DNA of 64,000 nucleotides, taken from the NCBI GenBank assembly GCA_904502285.1, contig CAJGEC010000008.1, forward strand, positions 1 through 64,000, given 5' to 3'. The notes under the pieces are model-generated. The model did not search any database. It was not told the DNA's origin and was given only the letters and a program-made list of their open reading frames with translations. The DNA comes from an uncultured Alistipes sp. (GTDB lineage Bacteria; Bacteroidota; Bacteroidia; Bacteroidales; Rikenellaceae). Positions 25,851 through 34,805 of the stretch are shown here, in pieces; the stretch's first letter is position 1, and every line of letters begins with the position of its first letter. Position numbers and translations under genes: made by a program.

Positions 25851-27824
25851 TTAAAACTTACTCTGTAGGTTTACTACCACACTCTCTGGCAAGAGTGCCT
25901 GAGTCTCAACCTTATCCAAGCCCATCTTATCGATAAACTCAGAGAGTGGGCGCTTGGTAGTCTGGTTGAGGGTATAAGAGAATGGCTCCGACATCCAGAG
26001 GTCGCTGTAGTTGCCTCTTTCGTCCATAGTCACGGCACACATAATGTACAACTTGTCGTTCTGGCCCGAAAAGAGCGATACGCTACCCTGCGCATAGCCA
26101 CTGCTCACCAAATCCTCCTTTACCCAATCTGCTCCACCTGCCACAATCTCACTTGCGCTATAGATTGAGTAGAACGATACATCGGTAGGCTTCTCGGTAA
26201 ATATCTCGCCATACATCAAGTACCAACCCATACTCTCCATCATACCGTAGTTGTAGTAGGTGTCGGGATATGCGGCCTCAAGTTCTGCAAGGCTGTAAGG
26301 GCCACCCGTCTCGACTCTTAACACGCTATTGTCGCACACACCCTCAGGCTCGGTACTAAAGTCGTAGCGGAAGAGGTCGGTGGTGACCACACCTCCGTAG
26401 TAACCAAACGCCAAGACCGAGTAGTCGGTATCGGGCACAAGGTCGATAACCTTAGCACTGATAGAACCTCGATAGCTCTGAAGGTCGTAACCAGAGAGCC
26501 ACTCTATGATTTGGCTATTCTCGGTAAAAGGTATCATACTACTCTCAACATATACCAAAACGTATGGCTCGTCGGTAGTTGGCTCGACGATGATGTCTGC
26601 GACACGCACGTAGCAGTTCTCTACCTTGATGTCGATAACCATATCCGAGGCCTCGACGACTCCCGTGCGGAAGTTCTTGATGTAGGGTCGAGTCACCACC
26701 TGAGGCAAGCCATCCACCATCTCGATACCATAGAAGACCATACAATAGTTGGTGTCGGCCTCGCGTAGTTCGCTATAGCTATCGGGGCCCTGCAAACACA
26801 TAATATCGAGGAGTTGCTCGCCTGAGTAACCCGACTGCATATATATATTTATAATAGAGAGCCACGTGCTTGCCACCTGCTTGCAATACTCCTCGCTTGG
26901 GGTCTCGCCCTCGGCAAGATACATATATTCGCCCTCCGAGTAGATATCTACATAATATTTACCCTCCCAGTTTAGTGGTGTAAAGTCGTAGTAGACCATA
27001 GGACCATCCACGGTCACATCAACATCGAACAACAAGTCCTCGTAGTCGTAGGTAGGCAACACCACCGACTCGTAGAACACTGGCGAGGCCATAGTGTAGT
27101 CGCTACCCTCCTCGTTGAACTCGATGGCATATACATAGAGGATATACTCTCGGTCAGGGACCATACCTGTCCAACCAATCTCCATATCTCCCTGATAGCA
27201 TATCTGATTCAGATACAAGAACTTCTCCAAGTTAGATGCTTCGTACTGCTCTGCCCAGCCAGTGAAGATGCGGTAGTCATCCTCGAAGAGTTGCTCGGCA
27301 GTGGTGATGTTTGCACTCAAGAAGTAGTCCACCTCAGACATATAGACGATATATGGCATTTCGGGGTCTGAAGGGTGTATTTTTGTTGTGCAACTTGTAG
27401 ATTTCACATCAGCAAGTTCCAACTCAAAAGCGAGGCCTTCGTATGGTGCTTGCTTCACCGAGATAAACTTGCTACTGAGGTTAGGGTACTTGAGCTGGAG
27501 TACGGCCGAACGCTCCGATGTGGTCATATTGCGGGCCACGGTGAAGTAGAGCACACTATTCTCGGTCTTGATGTTGTTAATCCACGATACCTCGGACTCT
27601 GCCACGATGTCGATGCCGTCGATGCCGTTCTTGAGTGTGTAGGGGATCGCCTGCTCACCACCCTCAAAACTCAGCTCTATGGTTGTCGTTTCAATTTCCA
27701 ACGACATCTTATCATCCACTGGAGGGTTAGGGGTATCGTTCACTGGTGGTTCGTTGGTACACGCCGATAGCGCCATAACACCAAAAGCCACAACCAACGA
27801 GAGTGTTCTTGTAAAAATATTCAT
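25851..27824 (-). CDS. BACON-domain surface lipoprotein, paralogue of the divergent neighbour
   Basis: About 657 residues from MNIFTRTLS; a longer frame would start upstream of the promoter at 27858-27889. The lipobox is VMALSAC-TNEPP. A BACON-like sandwich follows (IELSFEGGEQAIPYTLKNGI, then LYFTVARNMTTSERSAVLQL). The middle and C-terminal parts are Fn3-like repeats ending in phrases such as LVPDTDYSVLAFGYYGG and DKLYIMCAVTMDERGNYSDL. The divergent gene at 28088 shares the same order of elements, including TTAEQLFEDD versus TPEDLYEDD, pointing to duplication. No catalytic site is visible. It is probably displayed on the cell surface. Confidence 0.75.
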   Translation of the reverse strand: MNIFTRTLSLVVAFGVMALSACTNEPPVNDTPNPPVDDKMSLEIETTTIELSFEGGEQAIPYTLKNGIDGIDIVAESEVSWINNIKTENSVLYFTVARNMTTSERSAVLQLKYPNLSSKFISVKQAPYEGLAFELELADVKSTSCTTKIHPSDPEMPYIVYMSEVDYFLSANITTAEQLFEDDYRIFTGWAEQYEASNLEKFLYLNQICYQGDMEIGWTGMVPDREYILYVYAIEFNEEGSDYTMASPVFYESVVLPTYDYEDLLFDVDVTVDGPMVYYDFTPLNWEGKYYVDIYSEGEYMYLAEGETPSEEYCKQVASTWLSIINIYMQSGYSGEQLLDIMCLQGPDSYSELREADTNYCMVFYGIEMVDGLPQVVTRPYIKNFRTGVVEASDMVIDIKVENCYVRVADIIVEPTTDEPYVLVYVESSMIPFTENSQIIEWLSGYDLQSYRGSISAKVIDLVPDTDYSVLAFGYYGGVVTTDLFRYDFSTEPEGVCDNSVLRVETGGPYSLAELEAAYPDTYYNYGMMESMGWYLMYGEIFTEKPTDVSFYSIYSASEIVAGGADWVKEDLVSSGYAQGSVSLFSGQNDKLYIMCAVTMDERGNYSDLWMSEPFSYTLNQTTKRPLSEFIDKMGLDKVETQALLPESVVVNLQSKF

Positions 27825-27857
27825 AGACGATGTTCTGTTTAAGTTATATATTTTTAG

Positions 27858-27889
27858 CAAAGATATGATTTTTATTGTCAAATTCCAAA
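27858..27889 (-). promoter_or_regulatory. Promoter of the minus-strand lipoprotein
   Basis: On the minus strand TTTG (27886-27889), 20-nt spacer, TATCTTTG (27858-27865): full consensus. It fixes the start codon at 27824. Confidence 0.8.
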
Positions 27890-27985
27890 TATAGATGACA
27901 TATACCGACACTATACTCAACGCTACTGATGTAGACTTGGCTCAAATATTTTTGCTCATTTATGCTAAAATTTGTATTTTATTCG

Positions 27986-27993
27986 TATATTTG
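27986..27993 (+). promoter_or_regulatory. -7 box of the plus-strand lipoprotein
   Basis: TATATTTG matches TAnnTTTG but no TTTG lies 19-21 nt upstream. The leader to the ATG at 28088 is about 90 nt. Confidence 0.4.
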
Positions 27994-28087
27994 TCCCTTG
28001 AGGGGAAAGTTTTTCCTCGCAAAGTGGTGTAATTTATAAGAAAAATAACGAAAAAACATAATTAATCACTTAAACTTAAAACTAACT

Positions 28088-30184
28088 ATGAGAACATTCA
28101 AGAATTTGCTTTGGGCGATGCTCCCACTCTTCTGTTTGTCTTTGGCGGTATCTTGTACAGAGACCCCAAACACAGGAGACGACCCTAACCAGGGTGGCAC
28201 AAATGGTCCAGCGGTTGTTAAGGACACTGTAATCAAGATGAAGAAGGATCTCTTCGAGGTTGGTGTTGCTGGCGGTTCACAGCTTGCTGAGTACACTATC
28301 GAGGCCCTTGATGGTGGTGCAAACCCACACTCTGGCGAGAAGATCAGCGCTGTAGCTGCTGAGAGCTGGGTAAACGGTTTCAACTACAACACTTCAAACA
28401 TCCTCCGTTTCAACGTAGATCCTAACCCTGGCGCTACTCCACGTGAGTGCGTTGTAACTGTTAAGTATCGCTACGCTGAGGATGTTGCTTTTGTCGTTAA
28501 GCAGAGCGCTAAGTCTAGCGCAGGCTTTACTTTCGAGAACGTAACAAGCACTCTGTTCGACTACACTTTGGATATTATCCCAGATGACAAGGATGCTCCA
28601 TTTATCGTGATGTCTGCATCTTGTGACTACATCGTTGCAAGTGGCTTCCAGACACCTGAGGACCTCTACGAGGATGATATCGCATACCACGACTGGTTGG
28701 GTAGCTTCTATGGTCAGAGCTATGCTGAGGTTATGCAGGAGAAAGCAAGATTTGGTGACCAGCGTAATGTTACTGTAAGCAATGGTAATGCTAATACTCC
28801 ATACATCTTCTACTGCTACTACTTCGACTACGAGACTGGTGCTTTGGCTTCTGACGTATACACTTGCGAGATTTGGACTCAATCCCCTCAGAAGCAGGAT
28901 ATTCAGTTCAATATGCCATATGAGGTAGATGGTAGCGTTGTGTCTGTTGATATCACTCCTAATGGCTACGATGGTGACTACTACTTCGATGTGTTGAAGG
29001 TTTCTGAGATTGATAGCTATTTGAACGAACTCGTTCGTTTTGATGGCACTCCTTACTTCACAACTCCTGATCAGGCTATCGAGTTCTGGTGGAGCTCTGC
29101 TGTGGGTAATATGAAGAGGGATGAGATGTCTGCGGCCCAGATTATCGCTGCATACTCTTGCAAGGGCGTCTATGAGGATGGTACTCCAATGAGCAAGTTC
29201 GACTTCGAGCTTTTGGCTAACACCGAATACTACCTCTTCGCATACGCTATGGACGGCAATGCTTTGGTTGGCTCTACTCCTCAGTTTGTAAAGGTTACTA
29301 CTGGCAATGTTGAGATGTCTGACAACGTGATTACTCCATCTGTATCGAACATCACCTCTCGTACAGCAACTATCTCATTCGAGACAACTAACGATGACTT
29401 CTACGTTGCTGGTTGGGCAACTGCTGACGAGTGGGCTACTTTTGGTAACAACGACGCTGAGCGTCAGGAGTACTTGCTCGCTAACATGCCTTACGAGTTC
29501 ATCACTGGTAACTACTCACAGACCATCACTCAGCTTACTCCAGCAACTGAGTACGTACTCTACGCATTCGGTTCACGTGGTGGTATCGCAACTACTCCAT
29601 CTATCTACACTTGCCGTTTCACTACTCGCGACGGTTCTGGTGGTGCTTGCTCTATCTCAGTCGCTGACCTCGGCTACTACGATGCAGCAGATTTCTCTGC
29701 ATTCAATGGTTACTCATACCTCTCTGGCTATGAGATCGTATTGCCAATAGAGCTCCAGTTCAGCATTCCTGAGCACGGTGATTACTTCTGGGAGATTTAC
29801 GATTGGACAAACCGCGAGCACGAGATTTATGATGATGAGAACTACGTCAGGGGTCTTACCTATATGATTAACACTTATGGTTCTCCTGCAACTCACTCTT
29901 ACACTGGTCTTGAGAATGGTGGATACTATGAGCTCGTTGCTATCGTAATCGACAACGATGGTGTATATAGCGACCTCTTCAAGAGAACATACCGTCCTAC
30001 ATACGATGGTTGTGGCGATGCTCAGGACTACATCGACTGGTGGGAGAATTACCAGAACGGTGGTTCTGATGGTCCAGGTCCCCAGAGCTGCGTTATTGAG
30101 CAGAAGAGTCTCTTCGCTAAGAAGTCTGATCGCAAGTTCGTTTCAGAGATGACCTTCGAGCCAAAAAAGATGGATATCGAGTAA
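28088..30184 (+). CDS. Surface lipoprotein with BACON-like and Fn3-like domains
   Basis: 698 residues, lipobox Cys in LSLAVSC-TETPN. A BACON-like domain covers about 48-140 (FEVGVAGGSQLAEYTIEALD, then CVVTVKYRYAEDVAFVVKQS). Repeats of the same kind as in the divergent gene follow (TPEDLYEDDIAYHDWLGSFY, LTPATEYVLYAFGSRGGIAT, GGYYELVAIVIDNDGVYSDL). Codon use differs from most lipoprotein genes here: GCT, ACT, TCT and GTT are favoured, as in nrdJ and gapA, which usually marks strong expression. The C terminus is a basic tail (KSLFAKKSDRKFVSEM). No enzyme motif is seen. Confidence 0.75.
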   Translation: MRTFKNLLWAMLPLFCLSLAVSCTETPNTGDDPNQGGTNGPAVVKDTVIKMKKDLFEVGVAGGSQLAEYTIEALDGGANPHSGEKISAVAAESWVNGFNYNTSNILRFNVDPNPGATPRECVVTVKYRYAEDVAFVVKQSAKSSAGFTFENVTSTLFDYTLDIIPDDKDAPFIVMSASCDYIVASGFQTPEDLYEDDIAYHDWLGSFYGQSYAEVMQEKARFGDQRNVTVSNGNANTPYIFYCYYFDYETGALASDVYTCEIWTQSPQKQDIQFNMPYEVDGSVVSVDITPNGYDGDYYFDVLKVSEIDSYLNELVRFDGTPYFTTPDQAIEFWWSSAVGNMKRDEMSAAQIIAAYSCKGVYEDGTPMSKFDFELLANTEYYLFAYAMDGNALVGSTPQFVKVTTGNVEMSDNVITPSVSNITSRTATISFETTNDDFYVAGWATADEWATFGNNDAERQEYLLANMPYEFITGNYSQTITQLTPATEYVLYAFGSRGGIATTPSIYTCRFTTRDGSGGACSISVADLGYYDAADFSAFNGYSYLSGYEIVLPIELQFSIPEHGDYFWEIYDWTNREHEIYDDENYVRGLTYMINTYGSPATHSYTGLENGGYYELVAIVIDNDGVYSDLFKRTYRPTYDGCGDAQDYIDWWENYQNGGSDGPGPQSCVIEQKSLFAKKSDRKFVSEMTFEPKKMDIE

Positions 30185-30204
30185 TTCGATAGATAATACC
30201 AGTG

Positions 30205-30245
30205 GTTAGGGGTGTGGTCCGTGGGGCTACACCCCTAACTCTTTG
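30205..30245 (+). terminator. Probable terminator of the lipoprotein gene
   Basis: A perfect 11-bp stem (gttaggggtgt at 30205-30215 with acacccctaac at 30229-30239) is followed by tctttgt. The remaining gap to 30461 holds further ACCCCTTTT / AAAAGGGGT complementary blocks (about 30302 and 30352), and no clear promoter or riboswitch. Confidence 0.65.
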
Positions 30246-30461
30246 TCGCCTCTGTAGGTGGAGGAGTAACGGAGCAAAACAGAGCGTAGAGGCACTACGA
30301 CACCCCTTTTCTTGGTTTGTGGATAAAGTGTCGAAAAAATAGTAACTCAAAAAGGGGTTAGATCCGTTAAAAATCACGAATTTTGTAGACCTGAATTAGC
30401 CTATTAGGCGTAACACGGGCAGTTGTAACGGAGAAAAATAATAATATAAATATATACTACA

Positions 30462-33014
30462 ATGGCGCAACAGACTAACAACAAGGAACTTAAGACGGTA
30501 AAGTACGAAGATGCCGTCGCTGCTTCCAAGGAGTATTTCAAGGGTGATGAGCTCGCTGCTCAGGTATGGGTGAGCAAGTACGCCTTGAAGGACTCTTTTG
30601 GCAATATCTACGAGACGACGCCTGAGGATATGCACAACCGTATCGCACAAGAACTCGCTCGTATCGAGGCTAACTACCCTAATGGTATGAGCCACGACGA
30701 GATCTATGAACTCCTCGACCACTTCCGTTACATCATCCCTCAGGGTGGCCCTATGACTGGTATCGGTAACAATATGCAGGTGGCTTCGTTGTCGAACTGC
30801 TTCGTTATCGGCCACAAGAACCCCGCCGACTCTTACGGTGGTATCTTCCGTATGGACGAGGAGCAGGTACAGCTTATGAAGCGTCGCGGTGGTGTAGGTC
30901 ACGACCTCTCACACATCCGCCCTACAGGTAGCCCCGTACTCAACTCAGCCCTCACCTCTACGGGTATCGTACCATTTATGGAGCGTTACTCAAACTCTAC
31001 TCGCGAGGTAGCACAGGATGGCCGTCGTGGTGCGCTTATGCTCTCGTTGCTCATCAAGCACCCAGATGCTGAGAAGTTCATCGACGCAAAGGTGGATACT
31101 GGCAAGGTGACTGGTGCAAACGTATCTATCAAGATTGACGACGAGTTTATGCGTGCCGCTATCGCTGGCCAGAGCTATCGTCAGGAGTTCCCTATCGGTG
31201 CTGAGAAACCACTCATCACTCAGGATATCGATGCAGGTAAGCTATGGTCAAAGATTATCCACAATGCGTGGAAGTCGGCAGAGCCAGGCGTACTCTTCTG
31301 GGATACCATCATCCGCGAGAGTGTGCCCGACTGCTACGCCGACGAGGGCTTCCGCACAGTATCTACGAACCCTTGTGGCGAGATTCCATTGTGTCCTTAC
31401 GACAGCTGCCGTCTATTGGCGTTGAACTTGTTGAGCTACGTCGATGCTCCATTCACTAAGGAGGCTTCGTTCAACTTCGAGTTGTTCAAGAGCCACGTGG
31501 CTAAGGCTATGCACCTTATGGACGACATCATCGACCTTGAGTTGGAGAAGGTGGAGCTTATCATCTCTAAGATTGCCTCAGACCCTGAGGATGCAGATGT
31601 TCGTCGTGTGGAGTTGGAGTTGTGGCAGAAGATTCGCTCTATGGCCCTCAAGGGTCGCCGTACAGGTCTTGGCATCACTGCCGAGGGCGATATGTTGGCG
31701 GCATTGGGCTTGCGCTACGGCTCTGACGAGGCTATCGAGTTCGCAGTAAACGTACACAAGACCTTGGCTGTGGAGGCTTACCGTGCGTCGGTGGCTATGG
31801 CAAAGGATCGTGGTGCCTTCGGTGTCTTCAACTTCGAGAAGGAGCAGGGCAACCCAATGATTGAGCGTGTCTTGGAGGCTGCACCAGAACTCCGCGAGAA
31901 GATGGCTAAGTATGGCCGTAGAAATATCGCTATGCTCACCATCGCCCCTACGGGTACTACCTCTCTTATGTCGCAGACAACATCGGGTATCGAGCCTGTA
32001 TTCCGCCCTGTCTACAAACGTCGTCGTAAGATCAACCCATCGGATAAGGATCAGCGCGCTACATTCGTAGACGAGACTGGTGAGAAGTTCATCGAGTACT
32101 ACGTATTCCACCACCAGTTCGTCAAGTGGCTCGAAATCAACGGTTACGACACCACTCGATTGCAGAATATCGAGGAGGAGGAGCTCGACAAGTGGCTCAA
32201 GGCTTCGCCATACTACAAGGCTACGGCAAACGATATCGACTGGGTGGCAAAGGTGAAGATGCAGGGCGCTATCCAGAAGTGGGTAGACCACTCAATCTCT
32301 GTTACCGTAAACCTTCCTAACGAGGTTAGCGAGGAGCTCGTAGCAGATGTTTACCGCACAGCGTGGGAGTCAGGCTGTAAGGGTATCACCGTCTATCGTG
32401 ACGGTTGCCGCGACGGCGTATTGCTCGACGTCAAGGATAAGGGCAAGGGTACTAAGAACTGCTCGTCGGAGGCTACTATCCGCCGTCCAGAGTCAATCCC
32501 TGCCGACATCGTACGTTTCAAGAACGGCAAGGAGGATTGGATTGCATTCGTAGGTAAGCAGGATGACCGTCCTTACGAGATCTTCACCGGTAAGATCGAG
32601 GAGGATGCTATGTACATCCCTAAGACCATCACCCACGGCCACATCCTCAAGGTTACCGAGGCTAACGGCACTAAGCGTTACGACTTCCAGTATCAGGACC
32701 GCTACGGCTATATCAACACCATCGGTGGTATCTCTCGCCTCTTCGACGAGGAGTTCTGGAACTACGCTAAGTTGATCTCTGGTGTATTGCGCTACGGTAT
32801 GCCTATTGACAAGGTAGTGCAGCTCGTAGATGGCCTCCACCTCGACTCTGAGACCATCAACACCTGGAAGAATGGTGTGGAGCGCGCCTTGAAGCAGTAC
32901 ATCAAGGATGGTACTCGTGGCAAGGGTCGCTGCCCACAGTGTGGCCAGGAGCAGATGGCCTACCAGAATGGTTGCTTGACCTGTATGTCTTGCGGTTACT
33001 CTAAGTGTAACTAA
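30462..33014 (+). CDS. nrdJ: Adenosylcobalamin-dependent (class II) ribonucleotide reductase
   Basis: Reduces ribonucleoside diphosphates to deoxyribonucleotides using adenosylcobalamin as radical source. The 850-residue protein shows the barrel motifs SLSNCFVIG near 109-117, RRGGVGHDLSHIRP, NSTREVAQDGRRGALMLSLL, the active-site loop TNPCGEIPLCPYDSCRLLALN (Cys and Glu of N-x-C-x-E) and the phosphate-binding segment APTGTTSLMSQTTSGIEP. The C terminus ends in a four-cysteine zinc-type element (CPQCGQEQMAYQNGCLTCMSC), as in many Bacteroidetes NrdJ. It is monocistronic with a strong terminator. Codon use is that of a highly expressed gene. Confidence 0.95.
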   Translation: MAQQTNNKELKTVKYEDAVAASKEYFKGDELAAQVWVSKYALKDSFGNIYETTPEDMHNRIAQELARIEANYPNGMSHDEIYELLDHFRYIIPQGGPMTGIGNNMQVASLSNCFVIGHKNPADSYGGIFRMDEEQVQLMKRRGGVGHDLSHIRPTGSPVLNSALTSTGIVPFMERYSNSTREVAQDGRRGALMLSLLIKHPDAEKFIDAKVDTGKVTGANVSIKIDDEFMRAAIAGQSYRQEFPIGAEKPLITQDIDAGKLWSKIIHNAWKSAEPGVLFWDTIIRESVPDCYADEGFRTVSTNPCGEIPLCPYDSCRLLALNLLSYVDAPFTKEASFNFELFKSHVAKAMHLMDDIIDLELEKVELIISKIASDPEDADVRRVELELWQKIRSMALKGRRTGLGITAEGDMLAALGLRYGSDEAIEFAVNVHKTLAVEAYRASVAMAKDRGAFGVFNFEKEQGNPMIERVLEAAPELREKMAKYGRRNIAMLTIAPTGTTSLMSQTTSGIEPVFRPVYKRRRKINPSDKDQRATFVDETGEKFIEYYVFHHQFVKWLEINGYDTTRLQNIEEEELDKWLKASPYYKATANDIDWVAKVKMQGAIQKWVDHSISVTVNLPNEVSEELVADVYRTAWESGCKGITVYRDGCRDGVLLDVKDKGKGTKNCSSEATIRRPESIPADIVRFKNGKEDWIAFVGKQDDRPYEIFTGKIEEDAMYIPKTITHGHILKVTEANGTKRYDFQYQDRYGYINTIGGISRLFDEEFWNYAKLISGVLRYGMPIDKVVQLVDGLHLDSETINTWKNGVERALKQYIKDGTRGKGRCPQCGQEQMAYQNGCLTCMSCGYSKCN

Positions 33015-33032
33015 TTGAACATCAACAATAAG

Positions 33033-33074
33033 AGTAGAGGGTTATCCACCGTGGATAACCCTCTACTTTTTTTT
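33033..33074 (+). terminator. Strong rho-independent terminator of nrdJ
   Basis: A perfect 17-bp stem (33033-33049 with 33051-33067) is followed by eight T. It separates nrdJ from the convergent methyltransferase gene. Confidence 0.95.
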
Positions 33075-33091
33075 AAAACTTTAGAACTCTC

Positions 33092-33619
33092 CTATCGCAG
33101 AGTACGGAACATCTCCCACATTAGTATTCCTGCTGTCACTGAAACATTTAGTGAGTGTTTAATACCCACCTGCGGAATCTCGATAGCACCATCGACAACA
33201 TCGGCTACGGCCTGATCAACACCCTCTACCTCGTTACCAAAGATGATGGCATAGCGTTTGTCGGGGTCGGCCTTGAAGTCGTTTAGCATAACAGCACCCT
33301 CAATCTGCTCGATGGCAAGGATGGTATAGCCCTCACTGCGCAAAGACTCAACACACTCCATAGTGGTAGCAAAGTAGTTCCACTTTACGCTAAGCTCGGC
33401 TCCAAGGGCCGTCTTATGAATCTCACGGTTGGGAGGTGTGGAGCTGATGCCACAGAGCATAATGCGCTCAATGCCAAAAGCATCGGCAGTGCGGAAGAAA
33501 GAGCCTACGTTCTGTGCCGAACGCACATTATCCAAGACCACAACCACGGGCAACTTATCCACCTCGGCATACTCCTCAAGGGTGGGACGACAGAGTTCCT
33601 CGTTGAGTAATTTTCGCAT
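33092..33619 (-). CDS. TrmH/SpoU-family RNA 2'-O-methyltransferase
   Basis: 175 residues, the compact SPOUT form without an N-terminal RNA-binding extension. Motif 1 is LDNVRSAQNVGSFFRTADAF, motif 2 is IIFGNEVEGVD, and motif 3 is IEIPQVGIKHSLNVSVTAGI, which together form the trefoil-knot SAM site. These enzymes methylate ribose 2'-OH in tRNA or rRNA; the exact target cannot be assigned from sequence. It is transcribed divergently from the 33715 gene, with its own -7 box at 33650-33657. Confidence 0.9.
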   Translation of the reverse strand: MRKLLNEELCRPTLEEYAEVDKLPVVVVLDNVRSAQNVGSFFRTADAFGIERIMLCGISSTPPNREIHKTALGAELSVKWNYFATTMECVESLRSEGYTILAIEQIEGAVMLNDFKADPDKRYAIIFGNEVEGVDQAVADVVDGAIEIPQVGIKHSLNVSVTAGILMWEMFRTLR

Positions 33620-33649
33620 AATTTTTAAAGTTTTTTAAATATATTGACG

Positions 33650-33687
33650 CAAAAGTACAAAAAAATAAAATATTTTTGGTAACTTTG
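33650..33687. promoter_or_regulatory. Divergent -7 boxes between the methyltransferase and outer-membrane protein genes
   Basis: TACTTTTG on the minus strand (33650-33657) and TAACTTTG on the plus strand (33680-33687) both match TAnnTTTG. Neither has a convincing TTTG at -33; the space between is an A/T run. Confidence 0.5.
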
Positions 33688-33714
33688 CCTTGAAATGTTT
33701 ATACACAGTCCGTT

Positions 33715-34788
33715 ATGCGAAGATTGATGCGCTACATAGTCGTACTATTGGCCCTCGCCATAGCCACTCCCCGACTCTCCGCACAGGAGTTGGTCGTGGG
33801 GGCTGATTTCACCACACTCTTCGACAATACGGAGTTTTCGCCTATGGAGCACTACGACTCCGAGACCCTCTTCAGCGCACGTCTAACGCCTAAAATCGGT
33901 GTTAAGTGGCATAACCACAACGAGTTAATATTTGGCGCTGATATGGTGCAGGACTTCGGTCACAACTCGAAGTTCCTCTCGGATGTGAACGTAGAGATGT
34001 ACTACGCCCTGAAGCACCCCAAGGCTAAACTATTCGCTGGTATATTCCCTCGCAAGGAGATGCGAGGCCTGCGAAGTCCAATATATTTCGACCCAGCATA
34101 CCTCTACTACAACAACCGCATCGGTGGTGTCTTGGCTCGCTACGAGGCCAATGAGGGTCGCAGTTTCATAGAGTTTGCGATGGACTATACGGGAATGCGA
34201 GACTTCGAGACCCGTGAGTCGTTTATGATTATGTCGGCAGGTAAGTACTCAGTGGCGTGGTTCAAGGCGGGCTACGACTTCCTGATGGGCCACTATGCCA
34301 AGGACTACAACCCCGCGACCTGGGATGGCGTGGTGGACAACATTATGCTTACTCCATACGTAGGTGGCGAAGTTGTGGCTGGTCCTGTGGATGTAGATAT
34401 CCAACTCTCCTTCGTGCAGTCGCTACAGCGAGACCGCATAATGGAGAATATATGGGAGTCGCCTCGTGGTTGCGACATCTATGCTGCTGTGAGTGGCTGG
34501 GGCGTAACCCTCTCGAACAGACTCTACGTAGGCAAGGGGCTTTACTCCTACTTCTCGCGCTATGGCAGTGCCGTCTACCACGGCATCCCCCACTATGCAA
34601 TATCTAAGGGGAGGGGTAACATCTATAATGTCATAACCGCCTCATACTCAAAACTATTCTGCGACGACAGTATCGGCCTCGATGCAGGTATCACAATGGA
34701 GTACGATGGCAAGGGCTGGGGAACTCGCCAATGGTTGAAGGTGAGCGTTATGCTCGACTATGGAATAGATCTCAAAAAAGATAAATGA
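33715..34788 (+). CDS. Predicted outer-membrane beta-barrel protein
   Basis: 357 residues with a signal peptide ending near 23 (ATPRLSAQ). The mature part alternates short aromatic beta-strands and turns throughout (LTPKIGVKWHNHNELIFGAD, VNVEMYYALKHPKAKLFAGI, YSVAWFKAGYDFLMGHY) and ends WLKVSVMLDYGIDLKKDK. This is a porin-like barrel pattern of about 14-16 strands. I cannot name the family. It is 17 nt upstream of glnS and probably shares its transcript. A structural or uptake role in the outer membrane is inferred. Confidence 0.6.
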   Translation: MRRLMRYIVVLLALAIATPRLSAQELVVGADFTTLFDNTEFSPMEHYDSETLFSARLTPKIGVKWHNHNELIFGADMVQDFGHNSKFLSDVNVEMYYALKHPKAKLFAGIFPRKEMRGLRSPIYFDPAYLYYNNRIGGVLARYEANEGRSFIEFAMDYTGMRDFETRESFMIMSAGKYSVAWFKAGYDFLMGHYAKDYNPATWDGVVDNIMLTPYVGGEVVAGPVDVDIQLSFVQSLQRDRIMENIWESPRGCDIYAAVSGWGVTLSNRLYVGKGLYSYFSRYGSAVYHGIPHYAISKGRGNIYNVITASYSKLFCDDSIGLDAGITMEYDGKGWGTRQWLKVSVMLDYGIDLKKDK

Positions 34789-34805
34789 TTAAATACTAAA
34801 TAGTT

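Noticed and set aside
30185..30461. Cobalamin riboswitch before the B12-dependent reductase
   Set aside because: Looked for the conserved B12-box type sequences and the usual stem arrangement; none is present.
31578..32291. 237-codon open frame antisense to nrdJ
   Set aside because: Opposite well-conserved reductase sequence; shadow of codon bias.
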